Below, one piece after another: positions 54,427-63,025 of a stretch of 64,000 bases of DNA. The stretch lies in NCBI RefSeq assembly GCF_000758685.1, contig NZ_CP009286.1, positions 1,208,501 to 1,272,500 of the forward strand, read 5' to 3'. The notes under the pieces are model-generated. The model searched no databases and was not told where the DNA came from. It saw only the letters and a program-made list of their open reading frames with translations. The position numbers and the translations under genes are program-made. Each line of letters opens with the position of its first letter. Position 1 is the first letter of the stretch. This DNA is from Paenibacillus stellifer. Its GTDB lineage: Bacteria; Bacillota; Bacilli; Paenibacillales; Paenibacillaceae.

Positions 54427-54947
54427 CGGAAGCGGAAGCGGCGAAAGAGCGGGAGGAAGACCCGATATTCAGGCTGATGAAGCTGGAGGATATCCCGTCG
54501 ATTCTGGTGATCGAACGGGAAGCCTTTACGATGCCCTGGACGGAAGAAGCGTTCCGGAACGAGCTCACGCATAATCATTTTGCCAAGTATATGGTCATGG
54601 AGTATGAGGGGGCAATTATCGGCTATGCGGGCATGTGGGCCATCGTGGATGAGGCGCATGTTACCAATATTGCGCTTCTGGCTGCCTACCGGGGACGGAA
54701 ATGGGGCGATCGCCTGCTGGACGAGCTGATGAAGACCGCCTCCTATCTCGGCATGAAGTCAATCACGCTGGAGGTCCGGGTGTCCAACGAGGTCGCCCAG
54801 AATCTGTATCGCAAAAAAGGCTTCAGCCCCGCAGGCGTACGCAAGGGCTACTATTCCGACAACCGCGAGGATGCGCTCATTATGTGGGCGGAGCTTCCGT
54901 CCTACCGGGACTACGGGATAAAGGAAGGAAGAGTGGGACTGGAATGA
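54423..54947 (+). CDS. rimI: Ribosomal protein S18-alanine N-acetyltransferase
   Basis: GNAT-family acetyltransferase of 174 aa that modifies the N-terminus of ribosomal protein bS18. The core shows IEREAFTMPWTEEAFRNEL, the acetyl-CoA loop IALLAAYRGRKWGDRLLDEL (Q/RxxGxG/A type) and the C-terminal NLYRKKGFSPAGVRKGYY. It begins at an ATGA overlap with tsaB and ends at an ATGA overlap with tsaD, so translation is tightly coupled. Confidence 0.93.
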   Translation: MTEAEAAKEREEDPIFRLMKLEDIPSILVIEREAFTMPWTEEAFRNELTHNHFAKYMVMEYEGAIIGYAGMWAIVDEAHVTNIALLAAYRGRKWGDRLLDELMKTASYLGMKSITLEVRVSNEVAQNLYRKKGFSPAGVRKGYYSDNREDALIMWAELPSYRDYGIKEGRVGLE

Positions 54948-56041
54948 AGGATCAAGCGGGCGGAGACAAGCCTGTCTATATATTGGCTATCGAGACCAGC
55001 TGCGACGAGACATCGGCGGCGGTCGTCAAGAACGGCAGCGAAGTGCTGTCGAATATCATCTCGAGCCAGATCGAAACACATCGCGCTTTCGGCGGAGTTG
55101 TGCCGGAGGTTGCGTCGCGCAAGCATGTGGAGGTCATTACCCTTATTGTGGAGGAAGCGCTGGATAAGGCGGGAATTACTCCGGAGGAACTGGACGCCGT
55201 TGCCGTTACACAGGGACCGGGTCTTGTCGGCGCGCTTCTTGTCGGCGTTGTGGCGGCGAAGAGCCTGGCGCTGGCCTGGAACAAGCCCCTGATTGGCACG
55301 CATCATATTGCGGGGCATATTTATGCAGGCCGTCTGGTCGGCGAACTGAAATATCCATGCATGGCGCTTGTCGCCTCCGGCGGTCATACGGAGCTGGTCA
55401 GCCTGGAATCGGAGGGACGCTTCCGCATCATCGGACGCACGCGGGACGATGCTGTCGGGGAAGCCTATGATAAGGTGGCCCGGGCGCTCGGCTTTCCCTA
55501 TCCGGGAGGGCCGCATGTGGACAGGCTGGCTCATGAGGCGGAGAAGGCGGAGGCGCTGCCGCGCGTATGGCTGGAGCCGGATTCCTTCGACTTCAGCCTG
55601 AGCGGCCTGAAATCGGCGGTGCTGAACCTGGTGAACCAGAGCCGGATGAAGGGGCTGGAGCCGGATGTGGCGGCGATTGCCCAGGGCTTTCAGGAGTCGG
55701 TTGTTGAAGTCCTTGTGGAAAAAGCGGTCCGCGCCGTCTCCGTGACAAGCGCCCGGCAGCTGCTGCTCTGCGGCGGTGTCGCCGCCAATCGCGGGCTGCG
55801 GGAGGCTCTGGCGGAACGCTGCCGGAAGGAAGGGATCGAGCTGATCATCCCGCCGTCCGTCTACTGCACTGACAATGCCGCCATGATCGGGGCGGCGGCC
55901 TACCCGAAATGGACCCATGACGGCGGTACGCCGCTTGATCTGGTGGCCGACCCTGGACTGTCGCTGGAGGAGTGGTCCGTCGGTTCAGGTTCGGGCAAGC
56001 CTCAGGGAACTGTTGACAGCCGTGAGGATCAGCGCGTATAA
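54944..56041 (+). CDS. tsaD: tRNA N6-threonylcarbamoyltransferase TsaD
   Basis: Catalytic subunit for t6A: it transfers the threonylcarbamoyl group to A37. The 365 aa show LAIETSCDETSAAVV, the metal-binding His121 and His125 in THHIAGHIYAG, FDFSLSGLKSAV, and the late LCGGVAANRGLREAL and CTDNAAMIGAAA blocks. ATG 54944 overlaps the rimI stop. The last codons coincide with a perfect consensus promoter (56013-56042) that drives the leucine leader, so the extreme C-terminus (GTVDSREDQRV) may be shaped by that promoter. Confidence 0.95.
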   Translation: MKDQAGGDKPVYILAIETSCDETSAAVVKNGSEVLSNIISSQIETHRAFGGVVPEVASRKHVEVITLIVEEALDKAGITPEELDAVAVTQGPGLVGALLVGVVAAKSLALAWNKPLIGTHHIAGHIYAGRLVGELKYPCMALVASGGHTELVSLESEGRFRIIGRTRDDAVGEAYDKVARALGFPYPGGPHVDRLAHEAEKAEALPRVWLEPDSFDFSLSGLKSAVLNLVNQSRMKGLEPDVAAIAQGFQESVVEVLVEKAVRAVSVTSARQLLLCGGVAANRGLREALAERCRKEGIELIIPPSVYCTDNAAMIGAAAYPKWTHDGGTPLDLVADPGLSLEEWSVGSGSGKPQGTVDSREDQRV

Positions 56042-56042
56042 T
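56013..56042 (+). promoter_or_regulatory. Consensus sigma-A promoter for T-box/leuA transcript
   Basis: TTGACA (56013-56018), an 18-base spacer and TATAAT (56037-56042) match the vegetative consensus exactly. The element lies within the end of tsaD, and transcription would begin near 56049, just before the first T-box leader. Confidence 0.85.
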
Positions 56043-56048
56043 CATGAG

Positions 56049-56443
56049 CAACCATATGGATAAACGCGATGAACGGAAGCAGTAGGGAATATTCCGGGAT
56101 CAAGAGAGCTGCGGGTTGGTGCGACGCAGCCGAAGGAGACCTGAACTCGTCCGGGAGCGGAGCGGCGGAAGACAGAAGATCAGCCCTTGTGCGCATGGAA
56201 TATGCAGAAGGAATGAGCTTCACCCGGCAGTGCACGGCCGGAGGTGAATACGCCGATACGGATCGTCCCCGTGAACGGACGGCCGCATGAGAATCGCTGC
56301 ATTTGCAGCTTCGATGCATGCGGCGCAAAGTTGGATCTGCCCTCCCGGGCCGCCTGACCGGCGACCGGAAGATGTGCGATCAACAAGAGTGGTACCGCGA
56401 AGGCACAGCCTGTCGTCTCTTGATGAGACGGCGGGCTTTTTTT
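56049..56443 (+). promoter_or_regulatory. Leucine T-box leader 1
   Basis: A tRNA-sensing leader. Stem I starts with GATGAACGGAAGCAGTAG (56069-56086), whose AGTA and later GAA (56143-56145) form the specifier-loop motif. The codon following GAA is CTC (Leu, 56146-56148) and is followed by a purine; CGGA pairs with TCCG below it. The T-box sequence GAGTGGTACCGCG lies at 56387-56399, with TGGT suited to an A73 discriminator. The terminator stem AGCCTGTCGTCTC / GAGACGGCGGGCT and seven T end at about 56443. Uncharged tRNA-Leu should favour the antiterminator. Confidence 0.9.
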
Positions 56444-56455
56444 ATTGATATGAAC

Positions 56456-56866
56456 ATAACGAACAAACGCGATGAACGGGAGCAGTAGAGGGAAGAAGGT
56501 CTGTCAGAGAGCCGCGGAAATGGTGCAACGCGGCGGCCGTCCCCCTTGAATCTCGCCCGGAAGCGTGTCGGCGGAACCCGCGCAGCTTACAGCCGCGTCT
56601 CCCCATTCCCGGCAAGTGCGGCCGCACCCGGGACTGCGGAGGCGCGCGAGATGCGCACAGTACGCCGGCTTACGGCCCGTCCCCGTTACCGGACCTTTCC
56701 CATGCAGATTCAACCGCACAGCGCAGCGCGTAGCGGCGGTTTAACTGCAGCGGGAAAGATAAGCTGGACGCCCGGCTTCGCGTATTCGCGGAGCAGGCGT
56801 CAAGAAGAGTGGTACCGCGGAGGGGAAACCCGCCGTCTCTTTAACCCAAGAGACGGCGGGTTTTTT
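56456..56866 (+). promoter_or_regulatory. Leucine T-box leader 2 (tandem)
   Basis: A second complete leader directly after the first. Stem I begins GATGAACGGGAGCAGTAG (56471-56488). The specifier region reads GAATCTCG at 56548-56555; CTC (56552-56554) keeps the same distance to the lower helix (CGGG with CCCG) and is followed by a purine, so Leu is the best reading, though TCT (Ser) directly follows GAA. The T-box GAGTGGTACCGCGG is at 56807-56820. The terminator AACCCGCCGTCTCT / AGAGACGGCGGGTT with six T is at 56826-56866. No promoter or gene separates the two leaders. Confidence 0.88.
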
Positions 56867-56917
56867 GTATCTCGCGGAAGTTCAGATGTACAACAATTAT
56901 TAAAATCGGAGGAATGA

Positions 56918-58462
56918 ATGATGAGAAGCCCAGTTGAAGCACAGCGCAGAACGATCCAAATTTTCGATACGACGCTTAGAGACGGCGAGCAGGCGCCGGG
57001 AGCGAGCCTGACCCCGGAGCAAAAAATCGTGCTCGCCGGAAACCTGGCGGATCTCGGCGTGGATGTGCTGGAGCCGGGATTTCCGGTATCCAGCCCCGGG
57101 GATTTCGCTGCGGTTCAGGCGATCTCCCGCCAAATTCGGAACGCTGAAATCTGCGGCTTCGCGAGAGCGGTCAGAGGCGATATCGACGCCGCGGTGAAGG
57201 CGACTATGGATGCGGAGAGACGGCGCATTCACCTGTTCATCTCCTCCTCGGATATCCATCTGCGCCACCAGCTGCGCAAGAGCCGCGCTGAGGTCGTCGC
57301 CACGGCGAGGGAAATGACGGCTTACGCCCGAAAGTTTTGCGACACAGTGGAATTCACCGCCATGGATGCGGCCCGCACCGGCATCGACGATCTGATCGAA
57401 ATGATCGAGGCGGTCATTGAAGAGGGCGCTACGATCATCAATCTGCCTGACACGGTCGGCTATGCGCTGCCGCATGAATATGGCGAGATGTTCCGCCGGG
57501 TCCGGCAGGGCGCAAGAGGCGGCGACAAGGTTATCTACAGCGCCCACTGTCACAATGACCTGGGGCTGGCTGTGGCGAACAGCCTGGCTGCGATCGAGGG
57601 AGGAGCCTCGCAGATCGAGGTGACCGTTAACGGCGTCGGCGAGCGGACGGGGAACTGTGCGATGGAAGAGCTCGCCATGGCCCTGGAGACCCGGGGCGAA
57701 GCGCTGGGCGCGAAGACGAATCTTGTTCTCGGCAAGCTGTACGAGACCTCGCGTCTTGTGAGCGAGATGATGCATTTTCCGATCCCCTATAACAAACCGG
57801 TTGTCGGACGGAACGCGTTCCAGCACGAATCCGGCATTCACCAGGACGGCCTGCTGAAAGACCGGAGCACCTATGAAATTATGGACCCCGAGAAGCTCGG
57901 CATTCCACGCAGCATGATCATTCTCGGCAAGCATTCCGGACGGCATGCGCTGAAGGACCGGACGGCGAAGTACGGCATTTCACTTGACGCCGGCGAGCTG
58001 GAGACTCTGTACGAGGCGTTCAAGGAGACGGCCGACCGTCAAAAGACCGTGAGCGACGAGCAGCTGCTGCAAATGATCAGCCAGTCGACGGGACGGGTTA
58101 CCGGCAGATACGAGCTCGGGGATGTGCAGGTTCTGGCCGGAAGCGCGCCTCGCCGGGTGGCGGCGGTGACAGTGCGCAATCTGGCGACAGGCGCTGAGAG
58201 CAGCCACACGAGCACCGGAGAGGGACCGCTCGAAGCGGTCATTGCGGCCATTTCCCAGGCAATAGACGAGCAGGTCACTTTCGCGGGGCTGGAGCTGCAT
58301 TCGCTCGGAAAGGGAGAAGACGCCTACGGCGAGGCTGTTGTCGATGTGGAGTGGAACGGAGTCCGTCACAGAGGAACTGCCATCCATCAGGATATCGTTA
58401 TGGCAGCGGGGATTGCCTTCATTGCGGCCTGCAACGCCGCACTGCTGACGCCTGTTCAATAA
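56918..58462 (+). CDS. leuA: 2-isopropylmalate synthase
   Basis: First enzyme of leucine synthesis: condenses acetyl-CoA with 2-oxoisovalerate. The 514 aa begin with the DRE-TIM barrel (IFDTTLRDGEQAPGASLTPE), show the metal-site HCHNDLGLAVANSLAA, GVGERTGNCAMEELAMAL and NAFQHESGIHQDGLLKD, and end with an allosteric LeuA dimer domain (about 390-514) that usually binds leucine. GGAGGA at 56908-56913 favours ATG 56921; ATG 56918 is equally in frame. Two leucine T-boxes upstream match the assignment and argue against citramalate synthase. No other leu or ilv gene follows; the gene appears alone. Confidence 0.93.
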   Translation: MMRSPVEAQRRTIQIFDTTLRDGEQAPGASLTPEQKIVLAGNLADLGVDVLEPGFPVSSPGDFAAVQAISRQIRNAEICGFARAVRGDIDAAVKATMDAERRRIHLFISSSDIHLRHQLRKSRAEVVATAREMTAYARKFCDTVEFTAMDAARTGIDDLIEMIEAVIEEGATIINLPDTVGYALPHEYGEMFRRVRQGARGGDKVIYSAHCHNDLGLAVANSLAAIEGGASQIEVTVNGVGERTGNCAMEELAMALETRGEALGAKTNLVLGKLYETSRLVSEMMHFPIPYNKPVVGRNAFQHESGIHQDGLLKDRSTYEIMDPEKLGIPRSMIILGKHSGRHALKDRTAKYGISLDAGELETLYEAFKETADRQKTVSDEQLLQMISQSTGRVTGRYELGDVQVLAGSAPRRVAAVTVRNLATGAESSHTSTGEGPLEAVIAAISQAIDEQVTFAGLELHSLGKGEDAYGEAVVDVEWNGVRHRGTAIHQDIVMAAGIAFIAACNAALLTPVQ

Positions 58463-58485
58463 GCAGCACGCTTTCTTTGTCAACC

Positions 58486-58746
58486 TGTGGACAAGGTTAT
58501 CCACATATTCCGGCAGTTTTGTGTAAAAACCGTGTAAAACCAGGAGATTCGCCTCTTTTTTTGAACACTGGTTAAGGGCATAAATAATCAACAGCAAAAC
58601 TGTAGAAAATGTGGATAATGTGGATAAACCGGTGGATAAAAAGTACTTGACACCAATAAACTGCGATTTGAAGCCTAAAAAAGGACCCGAGGGTCCTTTT
58701 TTTAGTACAAGTTATACACGAAATCTGGGGACAATCTTGTGGATAA
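58486..58746. other. DnaA-box cluster in leuA/ABC-F intergenic region
   Basis: Perfect DnaA 9-mers TTATCCACA or its complement occur at 58497-58505 (+), 58610-58618 (-), 58619-58627 (-, directly abutting) and 58738-58746 (-). Near matches lie at 58486-58494 (TGTGGACAA), 58631-58639 (GGTGGATAA) and 58712-58720 (TTATACACG). The 305-base gap 58463-58767 has no gene. In other bacteria such clusters away from oriC titrate or regulate DnaA. No dnaA or dnaN lies nearby. Confidence 0.85.
58677..58703. terminator. Bidirectional terminator between leuA and ABC-F gene
   Basis: AAAAAAGGACCC and GGGTCCTTTTTT are exact complements with a 2-base centre. It lies inside the DnaA-box cluster and can stop both convergent transcripts. 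Confidence 0.88.
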
Positions 58747-58767
58747 AGAATATCTGGCTTGTAAAAA

Positions 58768-60720
58768 TTATTCTTCGGCAAGAATTTCCCATTCGCTGAA
58801 ATAATCGGAAAGCGTCTGTTTTTTGACGTTAAGCTCTGCCTCATGAGTCTGAAGCGTCATATAATCCTGATATACCTCAGGCTTCGTCATTTCATGCTCG
58901 ATTTCCGCGATTTCCGCTTCGAGCTGCGAGATCGCATTCTCCAGCTCGGCTATGCGCCGCTGGCGGTTGCGTTCTTCGCGTTTGGCCTGCTTGTCGGCCT
59001 CGTATGAAGAGACGCTGCCCTTATCGGCCGGCTGGCTGTCCTTGGCCGCTCCGGCGGTCGAAGGAGAAGGCAGGCTATTCTCTCCTTCGCTGGCGAGGTC
59101 CTCCAGCTCGCTTTTTTTGGCGATATAGTCGTCGTAATTCCCGAGATACTGATCGATTCCTTCCGGATGAAGCTCCAGCACGCGTTCCGCCATTTTATTG
59201 AGGAAATAGCGGTCATGGGAAATGAACAGCAGCGTGCCCTCGAAATCGATCAACGCCGATTCCAGCACCTCGCGGCTGATCAGATCGAGATGGTTGGTCG
59301 GTTCGTCGAGGATCAGCATGTTCGCTCCGAGCAGCATGAGCTTGGAGAGCGCAACCCGCGCTTTCTCGCCGCCGCTGAGCGCGGAGATCTTCTTCTGCAC
59401 ATCCTCGCCACTGAACAGGAAATTGCCGAGTATAGTCCGGATACGGGCCTCATCGAGCATCGGATATTCGCTCCAAAGCTCCTCGAGCACCGTGTTATGC
59501 GGATTCAGGCGGGTCTGCTCCTGGTCGTAATAACCCAGCTTGACCTTCGCGCCCCAGTTCACGGTTCCGGCGGACGGCTCCCGGCTGCCGGTCAGACACT
59601 GCAGAAGCGTCGACTTCCCGATTCCGTTCGGTCCGATCAGCGCAGCAGTCTCACCGCGCCGGAGCTCGAAGGAGGCGTTCCTGAACAGCGGCGGACTGTC
59701 GCCGAAGCGCACGGCTACATCCCGGACCTGCAGCACCTCGCGGCCGGAATGGAAGCTGGGCTCGAAGGAGAAGCTGGCCTTCTTCAGCTCGCCGAGCGGC
59801 CGTTCGATCCGCTCCATCTTATCCAGCATTTTGCGGCGGCTCTGCGCCCGCTTGGTAGTGGAGGCCCTTACGATATTCTTCTGAACGAAGTCTTCCAGAC
59901 GGGCGATTTCGTCCTGCTGCTTCTCGTACTGCTTCAGCCTGCTCTCGTATTCGGCCTCTTTCAAGTCCACGTAGCGGCTGTAATTGCCCGTATAGCGGCG
60001 GGACTGATGCCGCTCGATTTCGACGATCGTCGTAACGAGCCGGTCCAGGAAATACCGGTCATGGGAGACGACCAGTATGCCGCCGGCATATCCCCGGAGG
60101 TAATCCTCAAGCCAGGTCAGCGTCTCGATGTCGAGATGGTTGGTCGGTTCGTCCAGCATGAGCAGATCGGGTGCCTGCAGGAGAATGCGGGCCAGCGCCA
60201 GCCGGGTCTTCTGCCCGCCGCTTAGCGTATTGATCGGCGTATCCGGCGGGAACTCGCCGAAGCCCATACCATGCAGAACGCTGCGAATCCGCGTGTTCAT
60301 CTCATAGCCGCCGTGATCCTTGAACCAGTCCGAGCGCAGGGCGTAGCGCTCCAGCAGCTCGGCGTAGCCTTTCTCATCAGCCGCCGCCTGTGGATCAGCG
60401 ATTCGATTCTCCATTTCCCGAAGCTCGGCTTCCGCCTGGAGCAGCGGCTCGAAGACGGCAAGCATCTCTTCCTGGATCGTCCGGTCCGACTGGAGGCCGC
60501 TGTTCTGGGCCAGATAGCCGACGGTCGTTTCTTTCGATTTATAGATTTGGCCGCCGTCATAGGACAGCTCTCCGGCCATAATTTTCAGCAGGGTCGATTT
60601 ACCCGCGCCGTTGACGCCGACAAGCCCGACCCGTTCTTTTTCGTTCACCTGGAGATTGATGCCCTCCAGTACGGGCTGAATGCCGTACAGCTTGGTGATT
60701 CCTGTCGCTTGAAGAAGCAT
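58768..60720 (-). CDS. ABC-F ATPase (YdiF/Uup-like)
   Basis: Cytoplasmic protein with two ABC domains and no membrane part, of the ABC-F group that acts on ribosomes; some members give antibiotic resistance. Domain 1 has Walker A GVNGAGKST, signature TLSGGQKTRLAL and Walker B LLMLDEPTNHLD; domain 2 has GPNGIGKST, ALSGGEKARVAL and MLILDEPTNHLD. The interdomain linker (about residues 245-315) is basic and includes TTKRAQSRRKMLDKMERI. The C-terminal ~110 residues form a coiled coil (QRRIAELENAISQLEAEIAE) typical of YdiF/Uup. Length 650 aa. ATG 60720 follows GGAGGT. A housekeeping role is more likely than resistance. Confidence 0.92.
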   Translation of the reverse strand: MLLQATGITKLYGIQPVLEGINLQVNEKERVGLVGVNGAGKSTLLKIMAGELSYDGGQIYKSKETTVGYLAQNSGLQSDRTIQEEMLAVFEPLLQAEAELREMENRIADPQAAADEKGYAELLERYALRSDWFKDHGGYEMNTRIRSVLHGMGFGEFPPDTPINTLSGGQKTRLALARILLQAPDLLMLDEPTNHLDIETLTWLEDYLRGYAGGILVVSHDRYFLDRLVTTIVEIERHQSRRYTGNYSRYVDLKEAEYESRLKQYEKQQDEIARLEDFVQKNIVRASTTKRAQSRRKMLDKMERIERPLGELKKASFSFEPSFHSGREVLQVRDVAVRFGDSPPLFRNASFELRRGETAALIGPNGIGKSTLLQCLTGSREPSAGTVNWGAKVKLGYYDQEQTRLNPHNTVLEELWSEYPMLDEARIRTILGNFLFSGEDVQKKISALSGGEKARVALSKLMLLGANMLILDEPTNHLDLISREVLESALIDFEGTLLFISHDRYFLNKMAERVLELHPEGIDQYLGNYDDYIAKKSELEDLASEGENSLPSPSTAGAAKDSQPADKGSVSSYEADKQAKREERNRQRRIAELENAISQLEAEIAEIEHEMTKPEVYQDYMTLQTHEAELNVKKQTLSDYFSEWEILAEE

Positions 60721-60851
60721 GATTAACGCAAACCTCCACCCTCTGGGACTCGCGGAGAAGCATTCTCCGCCTTATAAATGCACCATTGTTCCTAAATCTA
60801 GTGTACATGAAAAGACTTTTTTGCGCGAGGTCAAAGGGTTCACGGCGTCCC

Positions 60852-60881
60852 TTGGCGAATGTTCAACAAGAGTGGTACACT
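60852..60881 (+). promoter_or_regulatory. Possible promoter for folate-Moco-Tat genes
   Basis: TTGGCG (60852-60857), 18-base spacer, TACACT (60876-60881), with TGG just before the -10. It precedes the cyclo-ligase gene by 58 bases. Confidence 0.4.
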
Positions 60882-60938
60882 AGAAGATAATCTAGAGCAT
60901 TACAACCCATGACAACAATCGCTTAGGGAGGCGGAAGA

Positions 60939-61583
60939 GTGACGGACTGGAATATGCGGCTCGCCGCTTCCAAACGTGAGCTGCGCGCCGCCATGGGCGC
61001 CGTAAGAGGAAGCTTGAGCAACTTGGATAGACAGGAACGCTCAGCCCTCGCCTGCCGCCATGCCTGGAGCTTCGTGGAGGCGGCCGGGGCGGAGACGGTA
61101 ATGGCTTACGCGCCGATTCGCTCGGAGCTGGATGTACGTCCTTTGATCGAGAACTGCTGGCAAAGTGGCCGGAGCGTCATTCTGCCAAGGGTTCATTCGG
61201 ATACCGGCATGCTGTCGCTGCATGTCGTAAGTTCCTGGCATGAGCTGATCCAAGGGACTTACGGCATTTCTGAACCGGCGGCGGATTCGCCTGAACTGGA
61301 TGAGGATGTCAGACCGGCCGTTATTTTTGTACCGGGACTTGCCTTCGATTTGCGGGGCGGCAGGCTGGGCTACGGCCGTGGATACTACGATCGGCTCCTT
61401 GCGCACCGTATGGCAGGAAACGGCGGCGGAACCGGCGAAGCAAGCACGGTCTGGATCGGACTGGCTTACGCTGCGCAGCTTATTCCCGAGGTGCCGATGG
61501 AAGCCCATGATGCGTTCATGGATTTTCTGATCACCGAGGACGGAATTGTGGACTGCCGATTGAGGGAGAGGGACAGCGGCTAA
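60939..61583 (+). CDS. 5-formyltetrahydrofolate cyclo-ligase
   Basis: Converts 5-formyl-THF to 5,10-methenyl-THF with ATP (YgfA/YqgN family, 214 aa). The N-terminal [15 protein letters not shown], substrate segment [17 protein letters not shown] and the ATP-binding [13 protein letters not shown] (near residue 145) are characteristic. GTG 60939 follows GGGAGGCGGAAGA. The stop shares a base with the moaC start (TAATG), so folate salvage and molybdenum cofactor genes are transcribed and probably translated together. Confidence 0.92.
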   Translation: MTDWNMRLAASKRELRAAMGAVRGSLSNLDRQERSALACRHAWSFVEAAGAETVMAYAPIRSELDVRPLIENCWQSGRSVILPRVHSDTGMLSLHVVSSWHELIQGTYGISEPAADSPELDEDVRPAVIFVPGLAFDLRGGRLGYGRGYYDRLLAHRMAGNGGGTGEASTVWIGLAYAAQLIPEVPMEAHDAFMDFLITEDGIVDCRLRERDSG

Positions 61584-62059
61584 TGGAAATGACGCATTTT
61601 AACGAGCAGGGACGAGCCCGGATGGTCGATGTCAGCGGCAAGGAGATTACAAGCCGCATCGCAGCCGCCCGAAGCCAGGTGAAGATGGCGCCGGATACGC
61701 TGGCGGCGATTAAAGCGGGAACAATCGGCAAAGGCGATGTACTTGCGGTCGCCCAGGTCGCCGGCATCATGGCCGCGAAGAAGACCTCCGACTGGATTCC
61801 GATGTGCCACCCGCTGCCTCTGACAGGCATCGACATCGCTTTTACCGATAACAACAAAGATGAACTATATATAGAAGCCACAGTCAAGACAACAGGCCGG
61901 ACAGGCGTGGAGATGGAGGCGCTGACCGCTGTGTCTGCCACAGCTCTGACGGTCTACGATATGTGCAAGGCTCTGCAGAAAGACATGGTTATAGGGCCGA
62001 CGCTGCTTGTCTCGAAGAGCGGCGGCAAGAACGGTGACTACCGGCTTGGAGAAGACTGA
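61583..62059 (+). CDS. moaC: Cyclic pyranopterin monophosphate synthase MoaC
   Basis: Second step of molybdenum cofactor synthesis, turning the MoaA product (3',8-cyclo-GTP) into cyclic pyranopterin monophosphate. The 158 aa contain [20 protein letters not shown], with the catalytic [11 protein letters not shown] segment, the [18 protein letters not shown] block and the C-terminal [12 protein letters not shown], all diagnostic. ATG 61583 overlaps the upstream stop by one base. moaA is not in the window. Confidence 0.95.
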   Translation: MEMTHFNEQGRARMVDVSGKEITSRIAAARSQVKMAPDTLAAIKAGTIGKGDVLAVAQVAGIMAAKKTSDWIPMCHPLPLTGIDIAFTDNNKDELYIEATVKTTGRTGVEMEALTAVSATALTVYDMCKALQKDMVIGPTLLVSKSGGKNGDYRLGED

Positions 62060-62119
62060 CGGCCATGCACGGGTCCCGTTCGGTACATATGAAGCGTAGA
62101 GAGGAAGGAGAACCAGCCT

Positions 62120-62605
62120 ATGGCGTGGAAGACGGCAATCCTGACGGCCAGCGATAAAGGGGCCAGAGGCGAAAGGGAGGATACGAGCGCCCAGGTCATC
62201 CGCGAACTGGTGGAGGAGGAGCTTGGAGGAGAAATCATCGAGTACCGCATCGTTCCGGATGAAGAGGATGAGATCATTGCGGCGCTCATTGAGCTGACCG
62301 ACTATTTTCAGGCGGATCTTGTGCTGACAACCGGCGGCACCGAGCTGGCGATCCGGGATGTGACGCCTGAGGCTACGCGGCGGGTGATTGAGCGTGAGGT
62401 TCCGGGACTGCCCGAAGCAATGCGCAGCACGGTCATGCAGAAGAATCGGGGAGCGATGCTGTTCCGCGGCATTTGCGGCATCCGCGGCCGGACGCTGATC
62501 GTCAACCTGCCGGGAACGCCGAAGGGCGTGCATGAGCATCTGGCCGCCGTTATGGACCAGCTGCCGGAGGCGCTGCTGATGGTGACTGGACAGTTCAAGC
62601 AGTAA
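62120..62605 (+). CDS. Molybdopterin adenylyltransferase MogA/MoaB family
   Basis: 161-aa protein of the MogA/MoaB family that adenylates molybdopterin before metal insertion. ILTASDKGARGEREDTSAQ at the start, LVLTTGGTELAIRDVTPEAT in the middle and PGLPEAMRSTVMQKN later are the substrate-binding motifs; the PGLPEAMR-type loop favours MogA-like activity. ATG 62120 follows GAAGGAGAACC. It is 60 bases after moaC and in the same operon. Confidence 0.92.
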   Translation: MAWKTAILTASDKGARGEREDTSAQVIRELVEEELGGEIIEYRIVPDEEDEIIAALIELTDYFQADLVLTTGGTELAIRDVTPEATRRVIEREVPGLPEAMRSTVMQKNRGAMLFRGICGIRGRTLIVNLPGTPKGVHEHLAAVMDQLPEALLMVTGQFKQ

Positions 62606-62723
62606 GAGGCGATTCTCTATTCAACGTTCGGCTATTCGTCATGCCTGATCAATGGATATGTGATTTAGGTTATGTTATGATGGAGTTGCTTATGGTAGGA
62701 CGGATGAACAAGGAGGAATCCAG

Positions 62724-62960
62724 ATGTTTAGCACTATTGGAGCGCCCGGGATTATTTTGCTCGTTATCGTGGCGTTGTTGCTCTTTGGGCCGAACAAGCT
62801 GCCTGAGCTCGGACGGGCTGTAGGCAGAACTTTTCGGGAGTTCAAGGAAGGAACCCGCGATATCATAGCTGACTCCGAACCGGCCGCCAAGAGCGAGCCC
62901 GCTGCTCCAGCGGCGCCGCAGAATACGCCTGTCTCCCTGGAGAAGCGTCAGCCGGAATAA
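62724..62960 (+). CDS. tatA: Sec-independent translocase TatA
   Basis: 78-aa TatA/TatE component that forms the protein-conducting part of the twin-arginine system. One N-terminal helix (PGIILLVIVALLLFG) is followed by the FGPNKLPELGRAVGRTFREF amphipathic helix signature and a disordered Ala/Pro/Ser tail. ATG 62724 follows AAGGAGGA. A stem-rich spacer with a terminator separates it from tatC, so tatA may be made in excess. Confidence 0.95.
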   Translation: MFSTIGAPGIILLVIVALLLFGPNKLPELGRAVGRTFREFKEGTRDIIADSEPAAKSEPAAPAAPQNTPVSLEKRQPE

Positions 62961-62961
62961 A

Positions 62962-63006
62962 GGTTCCGTACAACGCTTTAGGCAAGCTTGCCTGGCTGTA
63001 CGAACC
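62962..63006 (+). repeat. Hairpin after tatA
   Basis: GGTTCCGTACA pairs with TGTACGAACC (one bulge) with a second small GGCAAGCTTGCC palindrome inside. It precedes the terminator at 63026 and may protect the tatA message. Confidence 0.5.
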
Positions 63007-63025
63007 ATGCATCACGAATGAGAAG

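Noticed and set aside
56900..57946. A 348-codon open frame on the minus strand
   Set aside because: Antisense to leuA, without family features.
58463..58767. DnaA-box cluster as the chromosomal origin
   Set aside because: No dnaA, dnaN, rpmH or gyr genes lie nearby and a bidirectional terminator sits inside it. A regulatory or titration cluster is more plausible than oriC.
60863..60878. TCAACAAGAGTGGTAC, identical to part of T-box 1 (56380-56395)
   Set aside because: The following CCGCG and any terminator are missing and there is no Stem I upstream, so it is probably chance or a dead remnant overlapping a promoter.
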